A stretch of 64,000 bases of DNA from Spizellomyces punctatus DAOM BR117 (lineage: Eukaryota; Chytridiomycota; Chytridiomycetes; Spizellomycetales; Spizellomycetaceae): NCBI RefSeq assembly GCF_000182565.1, contig NW_015971539.1:1682295-1746294 (forward strand), read 5' to 3'. Positions 32,977 through 43,363 of this stretch are shown here, piece by piece. Under the pieces are notes generated by a model that worked only from the letters and a program-made list of their open reading frames with translations, was not told where the DNA came from and searched no databases. The translations under genes and the position numbers were made by a program. The stretch's first letter is position 1, and the number at the start of each line of letters is the position of its first letter.

Positions 32977-35229
32977 ATGCGACCCGCCAAGTGTCCTGAA
33001 GGATGGTGCATTCGACAGCTTCTCACTTCTGTTGTCAGCACTCAACGGCGTTCAATTACCGTGCGGGCTGCACGTGCAGCAGCCAGGGCACAGGCACAGC
33101 GGGAAACTGAGGCTCAACAGCGGGCGAGTAGGCGAGATCCGTACCGTCCTGTTGCTGCTCGTCCACTAGGACCAGTACCCATGGACGTGCAGCGGGCGTA
33201 CGGGGTGTTTCGGCGTGGATTAATTGAAGGAAATCTCGAGGTTGTGCTTCCCAACTATCGTATCGTCGCGGCCCGAAAGTATCTGCACGCTATCTCTCTA
33301 GAGGAGTTTTGTTTAGTGTTGCGAGCGCTTGCAGAGCCCCTAAATGACCGTCGCTACGTACCTGGAAAGGAAGAAGTTGATCAATGGAAGAGCGTCTTCA
33401 ATGATTTGATTGCAAACTGTTTTAACCACGAAAGAGGTCACGTTCCCGAGGATATTTACGCTATTTTCATCGATGCATACAGTCGTCGGGGCGACATAGA
33501 GAGCCTTTCAAAGATCTGGGATCACATGCATCGTGATGGTGTGCAGCCCTCTTTGAACAGTTACAATCTAATTCTAAAATGTTGCGCAAAAGAAGGCTTG
33601 TATGAAAAAGCCGAGGAAGTCTACCACTCACTGCTGCTGAGACCCGATATCGAGCCGGATGCCACCACCTATTCTGCTCTCATTAATGTGCGAGCAAGCG
33701 TGTCGGATATTCCTGGCGCTCATGGCATCTTGGAAAAGTTGCTGGAGACTGGAGGCAAGCCTCCCATAAAAGTTTTGAACGCATTGTTGACGGCTCATAA
33801 GAAACAGGGCGATTTGGAGGGCACGGAGGAGTTATTTGCATTGATCAAGAAGAACGGTCTAGTACCCAATATTGCAACCTATAACACAATGCTGGATGCT
33901 TACAGCAAAGCGAACGCCCTTGAAAAAGCGGTAGCCATCGTGAACGAGATGCAAAGTGTTGCTGACAGCTCCTCACGGCCTTACTGTGCGCCAGATTTTA
34001 TTACTTATAACATTCTTATCAACATGTTCGGAAAGGCCGATAAACCTGAGGACGCATTGAAGTTATTTCACGACATGCTTGAACGCGGAATCCCTCCAGA
34101 TGTGGTTACTTTCACTTCGATAATGGATGCTTACGGGCGTCAAGGGGATCTGGAGAGCACCAGGACCTACTTCAATATGATGCATCAGTATGGGCTGATT
34201 CCTAGCGCTGCATCTTACGCCGTCCTCATCAACGCCATGGGCTATCAGGGCGATCTAAAAGCAGCAGAGACTGTTTATACCGAAATGGTTCAAAGAGGTA
34301 TATCACCTACCCGGCCTGTGTATCGATCATTAGTTAGGGTGCATGAAATTGCCAATGATCCTCAAGGGGCAGCAAGATGGTACATGGAGATGACAGACAA
34401 GCACATTTCGCCTGACGTGACGACATTAATATCGATTATGCGAGTCCATGTGCGGAACGCGCAGTCAGGGCAGAATCTTTTGGACGTCATCCGAACTTAC
34501 TACAAGGATGCGGAGCGGTTTGGGCGATTGAAAGTTGGTATTTGCAACGAACTGCTGCGCGCACATTTGAAATGTGGGGTTAGTGTGGCTGAAGCAGTTA
34601 GTACTGTGTACGAGACGGAGTTTCGGATGCGAAGGATACCTCCCAATTCGTTTACCCTCGAGATTCTGGTTCAGCATGGAGCATCAGCGAGAGAAGACGG
34701 TGGGAGCGGCACAGAAAGTGATTTTCCTGAAGCGGCAGAGATGGAGCAAAAGTGGCGAAATATGGTTGAGAACCACCCACACACAAGCACTGGGTCTAGC
34801 ACGAACCAAAGCAAACTGAGTTCCAAAAGTATTACGTCGGCGGACAGAGATGCCGAACAACAAGCTCGGACAGATCAGCCAACCCCGAGTCAGCCAGCAA
34901 CGCGGGAGCACATCATTCAAGCATTTGTGAGAATGGCCGATCGCGCCCGGAGGGGTGATTCGATAACGCAGCAGGAAAGAATAACCATAACCTATGAACA
35001 GTTGATGGAAGCACGCGCTTTGCTGGAGGTGTTTGGCGACCTATTGAAGGCTGGAACAGTCCCAGGTGAGTTTGCGTTGAACACGATGGCCAAGCGTGTG
35101 GAGCAGTTACTGGGGAAGATGAACTGGGTAGAAGAGTCTGGGGCATTGATGACGGCCGCGAGCAACACACGGATTCCGGCGCCTACGGATGGAACATCTT
35201 TGCTGGATACACCCCCGATTAAGTACTAG
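32977..35229 (+). CDS. Pentatricopeptide repeat (PPR) protein, probably mitochondrial
   Basis: Intronless, 750 residues. The N-terminus (MRPAKCPEGWCIRQLLTSVV then STQRRSITVRAARAAARAQ) is basic and suits a mitochondrial presequence. From about residue 160 to 540 there are about ten 35-residue PPR units, for example IYAIFIDAYSRRGDIESLSKI, PDFITYNILINMFGKADKPED and PDVVTFTSIMDAYGRQGDLES. Consecutive units carry the usual V-T-Y-N/S/T positions that read RNA bases. After a Ser/Thr/Gln-rich linker there is a helical C-terminal segment. PPR proteins bind organellar RNA for processing or translation. I cannot say which transcript this one serves. It is the longest uninterrupted coding exon in an intron-rich window. 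Confidence 0.93.
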   Translation: MRPAKCPEGWCIRQLLTSVVSTQRRSITVRAARAAARAQAQRETEAQQRASRRDPYRPVAARPLGPVPMDVQRAYGVFRRGLIEGNLEVVLPNYRIVAARKYLHAISLEEFCLVLRALAEPLNDRRYVPGKEEVDQWKSVFNDLIANCFNHERGHVPEDIYAIFIDAYSRRGDIESLSKIWDHMHRDGVQPSLNSYNLILKCCAKEGLYEKAEEVYHSLLLRPDIEPDATTYSALINVRASVSDIPGAHGILEKLLETGGKPPIKVLNALLTAHKKQGDLEGTEELFALIKKNGLVPNIATYNTMLDAYSKANALEKAVAIVNEMQSVADSSSRPYCAPDFITYNILINMFGKADKPEDALKLFHDMLERGIPPDVVTFTSIMDAYGRQGDLESTRTYFNMMHQYGLIPSAASYAVLINAMGYQGDLKAAETVYTEMVQRGISPTRPVYRSLVRVHEIANDPQGAARWYMEMTDKHISPDVTTLISIMRVHVRNAQSGQNLLDVIRTYYKDAERFGRLKVGICNELLRAHLKCGVSVAEAVSTVYETEFRMRRIPPNSFTLEILVQHGASAREDGGSGTESDFPEAAEMEQKWRNMVENHPHTSTGSSTNQSKLSSKSITSADRDAEQQARTDQPTPSQPATREHIIQAFVRMADRARRGDSITQQERITITYEQLMEARALLEVFGDLLKAGTVPGEFALNTMAKRVEQLLGKMNWVEESGALMTAASNTRIPAPTDGTSLLDTPPIKY

Positions 35230-35495
35230 CTAGATGGGCAACAATGGATCCCCCACATCGGCGTAGAACTTGTATAGATATTTATTCCTGTATGTAGCTA
35301 CCATTGCAAGCTTTTGGTCATTCAGTTTAACCTATTTTCATTATATTGAAAGATTTACTTTATCTATCATCACACTTATACATACTTACAACAGAACAAA
35401 TTACATTATGTTAACCACATGTTGCGTTTCACTCATAGGTCTAAAATACATCAATACATCACATTCTTGGCCATCACCGGCGCGATAGCATGGTT

Positions 35496-36206
35496 TCACG
35501 CGCGTTCCACCGGGCTTGCAACCAACTCAGTTTGAGAATAATTCTGTTCCATGGCCCAGGGAAACTCTCTGGGCGGTTTAACAAATTCCCCCTTTTTTGC
35601 TCGTTTCCTTTCTTTCAGTTTGCACCATACGACACTGATGACAACGCACACGCCGACAATTCCAAGAACAACAGCTACAGCAATAATAGTAGGTTGGAGC
35701 AGAGTGGTGGCCGTATTTCCTTCGATGGAAGAATTAGCAGTAACCGGCCGGGTAGGCACAGAGCTGGGAACGACCACAAGAGGTGTTTGAGCCGGAGGAG
35801 TAAATGACGCGACCGGAGGAATCGTCGATGCTGCCAACGTATTTCCAGCCTGCGTGGGCGTCGACTGGAGTATCGGATTCACCGATGGCATTGAATGAGT
35901 TGGCTTGGACGATGGCAATGTAGGCAACGATGCAGGAGTTTCCACCGGCGGCGCAGGTGCCGGCGAGGGGCTTCCCGCAGCAGGAGGTGGGAGATCAGGT
36001 TTTGAAGAGGGCGATGGCACATTGTTGATTGGATTGGCGGGATTAATGGCGGGCGAGATGTTCGGAGGATTGACGGGTAATGGCGCAGGAGGTGAACCTC
36101 CAGGCTTCAATGGATTTAAGGACGCAGGCGGGAAGATTTGCCGCTTGTCAAGAGCACGTCTTGAGGCAGAGGAAGATATTGCCAGTTCGTAGGTGAAGAT
36201 CGCCAT
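35496..36206 (-). CDS. Single-span membrane protein with proline-rich ectodomain
   Basis: 236 residues in one exon. After a short N-terminus containing a possible Kex2-type dibasic site (ALDKRQ), about 135 residues are Pro/Ser/Ala/Thr-rich, as in O-glycosylated stalks. A transmembrane helix (TIIAVAVVLGIVGVCVVISVVW) is at about residues 170-192, followed by a basic stop-transfer (KLKERKRAKKGEF) and a short cytoplasmic tail (PPREFPWAMEQNYSQTEL). The N-terminus is not a strong signal peptide, so an upstream exon may be missing. The layout resembles fungal cell-wall sensors of the WSC/MID type, but I see no WSC or cysteine-rich domain, so I do not assign the family. Confidence 0.65.
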   Translation of the reverse strand: MAIFTYELAISSSASRRALDKRQIFPPASLNPLKPGGSPPAPLPVNPPNISPAINPANPINNVPSPSSKPDLPPPAAGSPSPAPAPPVETPASLPTLPSSKPTHSMPSVNPILQSTPTQAGNTLAASTIPPVASFTPPAQTPLVVVPSSVPTRPVTANSSIEGNTATTLLQPTIIAVAVVLGIVGVCVVISVVWCKLKERKRAKKGEFVKPPREFPWAMEQNYSQTELVASPVERA

Positions 36207-36771
36207 GGTACACCGCAGAGAGTTATGGACGACGGGGGAGGATTCGGCGGTTTACGGATTTCTAAAAAGCAAACATCTTTATAGCCGGAAGGAAGAACGC
36301 GTATCAGTAGACCAGGGAATGTAAGGGAGCAAAAGTCGTAAGCAAGCAAAAAGAAGCGGAGGAATGGAAGGCAACTTTAAACAAAAACACGATGCGTGAC
36401 GGACCGAATCGCGTTAGGTAAGCGGATACCCGCTTCGAAAGGCACGTGACTCTGTTGGGTATATCCAGATTCTGGCCTTGTATGCAACCAAACTGTCGTA
36501 TGCTTCCTTGTCTGCACTTTTGATGGTTTAAAAGATTTGGTGTTGGTGTTGTGTTTATGGCTACAGGGGTCAGCGCATATGTGCATTAGCCGAACTCGCA
36601 GTTGATATTCCTCCATTGGTCACTGTCGTAAATTATCAGCCCGCTTTACGGTTCGCCTTTGCCGTAAACCTGTCACCAGCAGCTCCATAAAGGCTTGCAT
36701 CCAAAGTTGTCGGCGGTGCCGGGGGCTTCAGGTGGAGCATAGTTTAGTGTAGTACACCTGGCCGTTAAGAT
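36207..36771. other. Divergent promoter of the stalk protein and XPB
   Basis: 565 bp with no supported gene. It contains CACGTGAC at 36443-36450. Confidence 0.5.
36443..36450. promoter_or_regulatory. CACGTGAC element upstream of XPB
   Basis: Copy of the recurring core, 322 bp from the XPB ATG and 237 bp from the ATG on the other side. Confidence 0.4.
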
Positions 36772-39730
36772 ATGTCAAAGAAAGGCAACATGCTGACTTC
36801 TGACTTGACGGCACCGGCGCCGAAGATTACTCTGCGTAGTGAGTCTTACGGCTGCCTGTCTTTATTCATGTTTTGCATTACGACGAATCATCTCTGGTAA
36901 TATCTTCACAGTGCCGACCAAACGTTCTTCTCCTGAGGATACCTACGTCAACGGAAATGCCATAAAGAAACGAAAGAGTGACATTGCGAATCAGGGGCAA
37001 GCTATACCTGCACCGGAGGAAGGCGATGAGAATGCTCGTATTCATGAGCATTATACCGATCCTTCGAGATTCGCAAAGTTGAGGGTGGAGGATGAGCAGA
37101 TTGGCATTGAAAGTCGGGAGAATATCCAAAAAGATACTGTGACCCATTTATTCTCGCAAGACTACACGTTTTTGGCTCAGAAGCCCGATCACCGCACGCG
37201 CCCAATATGGGTTTGCGACGATGGCCGTATCATTTTAGAAGCATTCTCTCCACTTGCCACCCAGGCACAGGACTTTCTCATAACAATAGCGGAACCAGTC
37301 AGTCGACCCGCACGAGTACATGAATTCAAACTTACTGCCTATTCCCTCTATGCTGCTGTCTCGGTGGGAATGGAAACGCACACCATCTTGGATGTACTGG
37401 AAAGGTTTTCCAAAGTCAAGCTGCCCGAACGGGTGCGAAATTTTATCAAAGAATGTACGATGGCATATGGGAAAGTGAAGTTAGTTCTTAAGGATAACAG
37501 GTATGGTCGATTAGTTAGCACGCAGTTATAGCCAGTACTAGGCGAAATTGAAAGCCATCAATCTCCCGAAGAAGTCCTGATTGATATTTCATTGCTGCCC
37601 AATCCGTAGATATTTCATAGAGTCTACTTACCCGGAAGTCTTGAAAAGGCTGCTATCCAATCTTGATATCGCCAAAGCCAGAGTCGTGCGTGAAGATGAC
37701 AACGCCATTCTATCCTTTGGGTCTAAACCAAAAGAACTCGCGGAGCAAGTGAATGGAAAAACGAACGGAACCAGCGGTGGTAACGATAATCCTGATAACT
37801 TTGGAGCCGTAATCACTTTAGATGAGGATGAGGATATTGATGACGAATCAGAATTTGTGCATTCCTTTGAAATTGAGAAATCGCAGGTTGAAGAAGTCAA
37901 AAAGCATTGTATTGGCATGGACTATCCACTTATGGAAGAGTACGACTTTCGTCATGATGCCCTCACACCGAATTTGGATATTGATCTCAGTCCAAAAACA
38001 ACGATTCGTGACTATCAAGAAAAAAGTTTGAGCAAAATGTTCGGTGGCGGAGGAGGACGTGCGAGGTCGGGTATCATTGTACTACCCACTGGTGCTGGAA
38101 AGACCCTTGTCGGAATTACAGCGGCTTGCACTGTCAAGAAGAGCACGTTGGTTCTCTGTACCAATGCCCTTTCTGTTGAGCAATGGGCTAGGGAATTCCG
38201 CAATTGGTCAACTGTCAAAGAGGGACAGATCGCAAAGTTCACGGCTGATGATAAGAAGAAGTTTGTCGGTGACGCTGGTATCGTTGTATCTACCTACACG
38301 ATGATATCTCATTCAGGAAAACGGTCATGGGAAACCGCCCGCATGATCGAGTGGATCAATACGGTAGAATGGGGATTGTTGATTCTTGATGAAGTCCATG
38401 TTGTCCCGGCCAACGTATTCAGAAGAGTTTTAACCACGGTTTCCGCGCACACCAAACTCGGCCTAACAGCGACGCTTGTTCGTGAGGATGATAAGATCGA
38501 AGATTTGAACTTCTTGATTGGACCAAAGTTGTATGAGGCGAATTGGATGGATCTGGCACAGAGAGGGCACATTGCCAAAGTTGAGGTATACCTAAAGCGT
38601 CCTGCAGCCTATTTTCTTATCAGTCAAACTCAGCTCCAATTGTTATTTAGGCCACGGAAATATGGTGCGGAATGACGTCTGATTTCTACCAAGAATACCT
38701 TGAGTCTCGGCCAGGGTATGTGATTATATTGGCTTCTTCTAAGACCTCAATGTGATTTGCCCATTGTTTTCTCTTTTTTTTTGGTTTTTCATTCGCTCCA
38801 TAGAAAACGGCGCTTATTGTCGGTCATGAATCCTAGCAAGTTTCAAGCATGCGAATATCTCATCAAACAGCGAGAGGCTGCTGGTGATAAGATCATCGTG
38901 TTTTCTGATAATGTTTTTGCGTTGGACGTAAGCAGCGAAATCCTAAATCCTACATTCTCGGTTTGACGGTTATGCCTGACATCTCTTTGTCGTATCTCAT
39001 GTAGTATTACGCTAAGAAGATGGGCAAGCCGTTTATTTATGGTGGAACAGCACACTCCGAGCGACAAGTAGTCCTCGCGCGGTTCAGGGGAGACACTCCA
39101 CAGTCATATCAGACCGTTTTTCTGTCCAAAGTTGGGGATACCTCACTCGATTTACCAGAAGCAACGTGTCTGATACAAATTAGTAGTCAGTTTGGCAGTC
39201 GTCGACAAGAGGCACAGCGAATGGGACGAATTCTGCGGGCGAAGCGACGAAACGAGGAAGGATTCCGTAGTCGTTTCTACACACTAGTCAGCAGGGACAC
39301 AGATGAGGTTCAATTTAGCGCCAAGAGGAAAAGATTCTTGATCGATCAAGGCTATGAATATAAGGTATGGGTCATCACAGTTGCAACATTAATTTATGGC
39401 GATTGACTTACGCCAGTAACCGCATAGGTCGTCGCCAATCTTGAGCAACTGATACCACCAGAGGAGCGAGGGAAGCTCCACCTGTCTAGTCGAAGGGAAC
39501 AGGTCGAACTCCTCGAGCAGATAAGGAGCCTAAGCGTCGATGCCAGTGGAGATACAATGGGTGAGGAGGACGGATCAGCAAGTGACTTACCGAGACCACG
39601 ATTTGGGGGCAGTAAGGCTAAGAAATTAGAAGAGGCTGCCAGAAGGGCAGAAAGACAGAGGAAGGAGGAAGCAAAAGCAAAAGAAAAGACAAAGCATTCG
39701 CTTTTCAAAAGTTGGAGGGCAGGGAAATAG
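36772..39730 (+). CDS. SSL2: TFIIH DNA helicase/translocase XPB
   Basis: 3'-5' DNA translocase of TFIIH for promoter opening and nucleotide excision repair. Exons: 36772-36838, 36912-37500, 37610-38585, 38651-38715, 38804-38927, 39005-39364, 39428-39730; 827 residues. The N-terminal domain ([17 protein letters not shown] and following) is XPB-specific. Helicase motif I is LPTGAGKT at 377-384, motif II DEVH at 479-482, motif [12 protein letters not shown], which includes the RED motif. The second RecA lobe has [13 protein letters not shown], then [20 protein letters not shown] and [15 protein letters not shown] (motif VI). The C-terminus is Lys/Glu-rich. The fourth exon of 65 nt carries the [12 protein letters not shown] segment. 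It is followed 209 bp later by DYNC2I1 on the same strand. Confidence 0.97.
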
Positions 39731-39939
39731 TATTCTCATCGCGCGCGGTCGTCAGAAAGTTGAATCCTGGTCATGTATACATAAAACTCATTCAAAACAT
39801 AAAACTGTCGCTTCATTCGTTGTGAAGATTGGCATTGCATTTTGTACTTTTGATCGTATCGCTTTGATGTCAGCATGATTAGGTAACGCGTGACTCCAAG
39901 ATCTGCACTGATGCGCGATTTTGAGGACACACCAGAGGT

Positions 39940-42900
39940 ATGAGTCCAAAGGTGAGCAGTACATTGAAAACATGTGAACGTAAATGTGTCCTCTTTTACA
40001 AATTTTTTGAATTTGCACTTTAGCCATATTCGAAGCGTACTACATCCTCGAAGCGGGTAGATGAAAATGCATGGTTGGACGCCGAGCTGACGAAGCTAAC
40101 AGCAATGACAAAGGGAGACATCCCTACGACTACAGTTAAGAATAGCAAAAGTCGTCGTGACCGCCACGGAGGAGAAATCCTATCCGAGTCCATTGATGTG
40201 CTATCTGAGAATCACGGCGGTGAACAGGAGAGGACCTTGTCGCATGATGATTACGAAGAAGATTTTGAAGTAAGTCATGCACAAAGATTGCATATCTAAA
40301 GGGCCACTGCAGTCCTTCCTTTAACATACCGCTGATCGTCAGAACTTGCTATGCTATTTTGATGTAAGGATTACGAAGAGGATTTTGAAGATTTCGAAGA
40401 TTTTCAAGATGAGGAGCGTCCAAAACCTAGCCAGCCTGAGGGAGTAGTAAAGAATTTGCTAATCCTGCGGGAGAAATCACTAGTTGAAATAAGCGAGGTG
40501 AGATTTATGTGTTCATGAAGATTACTCTACATATATGAACCAGGTAGTGCAGGTACAAAAAGCGCTGCAAGCGGAAAATCAAAGAGCATCGTCACGGCAG
40601 GAGCAGCGTGCAAAGTACGAGGAGGAGCAATTCAGTAAGCTGATGATCATTTTGTTGTGATTTCCGCGTCGTATAAGCGTACTAAAGATGTGATTGTTAA
40701 AGCAAAGCGGGAGCGGACTGGTTCTGCCCTTCCTCAACGCAAAAGAGTAGGGCTTGAAAATGCGTTAAAACAAGCTCAAAGAGCCAAAACTTTGTCTCAT
40801 GCTGAACGGCGACAGGCAAAAAGAGCAAAGGTGGATGATCATTTCTTCTTATATAAGCACGTAGTGTATGTTTGCATTTTGACAATTAACAATAAGTGCC
40901 CCAGGATCTTAGCAATATGGTGACCCTTGATGTTTGCTTTTACGATGTCTTCGATTTGCATCCGATGAATGAATATGAACTGTACATTCGGAATTTTGGA
41001 AGTTCAAATGCCGTACAGGTAAATTCTGGCAGATGAAATAAAACCATTCTCGTACTTACAACATTTGGAAAGGCTGCAACTCAAAGTAATGAAGATCGCA
41101 CAGACCAGGACATGCAGACAGACGTATGGCCAACTGACGTCAAATGGGTTCAATGTCCTCCCGATCAATTTACGGATTCTGGCAGTGGTAATCCATTAAC
41201 CCATTCAACGGGGCATTTGCGATCCAACAGCAAAATACTAGACGTCGTAGCGAAGGTCGATTCAGTGCGTCTATCAAACTTTTTACAGCGGTCATCTCAA
41301 GTTATGGATATTTTACTGGAGGAGAGCACAGCAGCGATGGGAATCTCGAGTGGTTTTGCGGAACAGAGTTCACTGAATATCAGTCAAGGGGTTACTACAC
41401 TTCAACAACAGAAAAATTTGAGTGGTATGTAAACAGTACTCGCAAGATTTGCGACGGGGAGCGATGCCAACGTCTTTCTCAAAGGTCGTCAGATTCGCGA
41501 CGTTTGCTATTCCACAACGGATTATCGTCTTTTGTTGGTTGCCTATTCTATGGCATCTGGGGAGCAGGAGAAGGATATCCTCGGCGATAAAGGCATCCTG
41601 TGTTTATGGCAGTTGAGCGACCCAACGGTCCCATACCGGTAAATTCTCGTGGAAATGCTTGGTTCATCGCCTATGCATTGTCAAGTAAATCTCTTGCATC
41701 TCTCTACAGTGTACTCGTTTGTGAAGGCGACCCAACATGTTGTTGCTTCGCTCCCACCAAGCCATATCTGGTCTTTGCAGGCACAGGGGATGGTAGCGTT
41801 CTAGCTTGGAACCTCCAAGAATCTCCATCGTTGCATCGTAAAGTCATAATTGATGGGCAAGAAATACTCCTTCGGTACCCTAGTTATAGCACCAGCGGAA
41901 TATATACACTGAAAGGCACCCACGACGAACCTATTCGAAATATAATGGCGTTGCATCAATATCGACCGGCGAGGGAGGATAACTGGCATGCGGCTCTTGG
42001 TGTGTCATCGGAACTAGAGGGTCAGTCGTTTCAAGTGGCATCATTGGATGAGAGCGGTTGGATGCACATTTGGGTACGTTCACGAGATTGCATTAGAATT
42101 TGAAAATGCACAAGATTAACCGTCGTATCCATAGGCTGTGGTGGAGCTACGCAGTGAATCCATTACGGCATCGGAGTTGGATTTCGGTATGGCAATTGGA
42201 GGTAGACTGAAGCTCATTCGCAGCACGGGATTCAAAATCTCCCTCCCACGCAGGTGGATAAAATCTTTGACATATGGACGCTTAAAGTCCTAATACTAAA
42301 TCGCTATCTCGAAAACAGCCAAACACGGTCAGCAGTAACCGACCTGAGAGTTCTTGACTGCAAATTCCGCACCAATGATATCGATCGCTTTATCGTCGGT
42401 ACAGATATTGGCACAATTATACACGAGTCACGCTTCCGAAATCGCTGCAACCCACGTACATACAACCTCAAAGAGACCACAATAGCCCAAATTGATGGTG
42501 TTAGTTCATTGGATTTCTGTCCACACGATCCTCGACTTTTTCTGGCAGGATACACATCAGGAATGGTTGGTATGTTTGCTGCAAATGAGGCGACGGCGAT
42601 CATGAGATGGACGGTTTCTAAAGGTCCAGTGAGACTTGTACGGTGGTCTCCCCATCGGCCGGCTGTATTTTACGTGCTGGATGAGACGGGTACGCTCCAT
42701 GTGTGGGATTTATCGGAAAGTGAAGCTCAGGCGACCCAGGTGGTCAAGGCAACCAAGACTGGCGACAATGGGCGGATTGTTACATTTGCCCTAAGTCCGA
42801 CCATAGTGTCAGCTGCATCAACAGTTTCCCACGCCAATCTGGCGGCGGCTTCAGGCAGAAATGCCACGATAATGCTCGGATACGCAGATGGAACTATGGA

Positions 42901-43054
42901 AGTGCATTTGTTGGACAGTACGTTAGCAGAAAGGGCGATAGATGAGGAACATGTCCTTGCATCGTATGTGGGTGGAACTCGAGTAAGCCAAAATGCAGGG
43001 AAGGAGGATGAGGAGATGTATGAAAATGATCATGATTCCGTGTATGATGCATGA
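39940..43054 (+). CDS. DYNC2I1: Dynein-2 intermediate chain 1 (WDR60), intraflagellar transport
   Basis: Subunit of the retrograde IFT motor. Exons: 39940-39951, 40024-40269, 40369-40497, 40544-40634, 40703-40830, 40905-41018, 41073-41424, 41485-41638, 41710-42073, 42135-42253, 42319-43054; 814 residues with exact phases. The N-terminal third is charged with acidic repeats (DDYEEDFE, DYEEDFEDFEDFQDEE), where the human protein binds light chains. The hallmark is FDLHPMNEYELYIRNFGSSNA, followed by QSNEDRTDQDMQTDVW. The C-terminal WD40 propeller includes CCCFAPTKPYLVFAGTGDGSV, ASLDESGWMHIWAVVEL, IVGTDIGTII and WSPHRPAVFYVLDETGTLHVW. It is shorter than the human protein (about 1066 residues), mainly at the N-terminus. 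The last splice (42253/42319) changes frame but is supported by continuity of the match. Confidence 0.93.
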
Positions 43055-43363
43055 CGTCTTTTGGTTTCCTGTAAACTTTGTATATATGGATTGAGGGAAA
43101 ATACTCTGTAAATTCCATCATTTGGCGCGGGTAGGAGGGATGCAATGAAGAATCTGCCAGTCTCCGGCAGCATAGGTTCTGGACGGATACCAAACAGTCA
43201 AGTTAGCAAGACGCAGCAAGGTCGCATCTTAAGGTACTTGGTGGGGGGCTGACGCACAAGTTAGTGGCAACCACAATACGAATATGAAGCGAGCAAACAA
43301 CGAATCTTAAAAATGTGAGCGTTGACTCGCCAATTAAAAATAATGTATGGTGCCATGCTGTTG
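43055..43363. other. Convergent intergenic region
   Basis: 309 bp between the DYNC2I1 and USO1 stops. No gene or clear terminator motif is visible. Confidence 0.5.
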
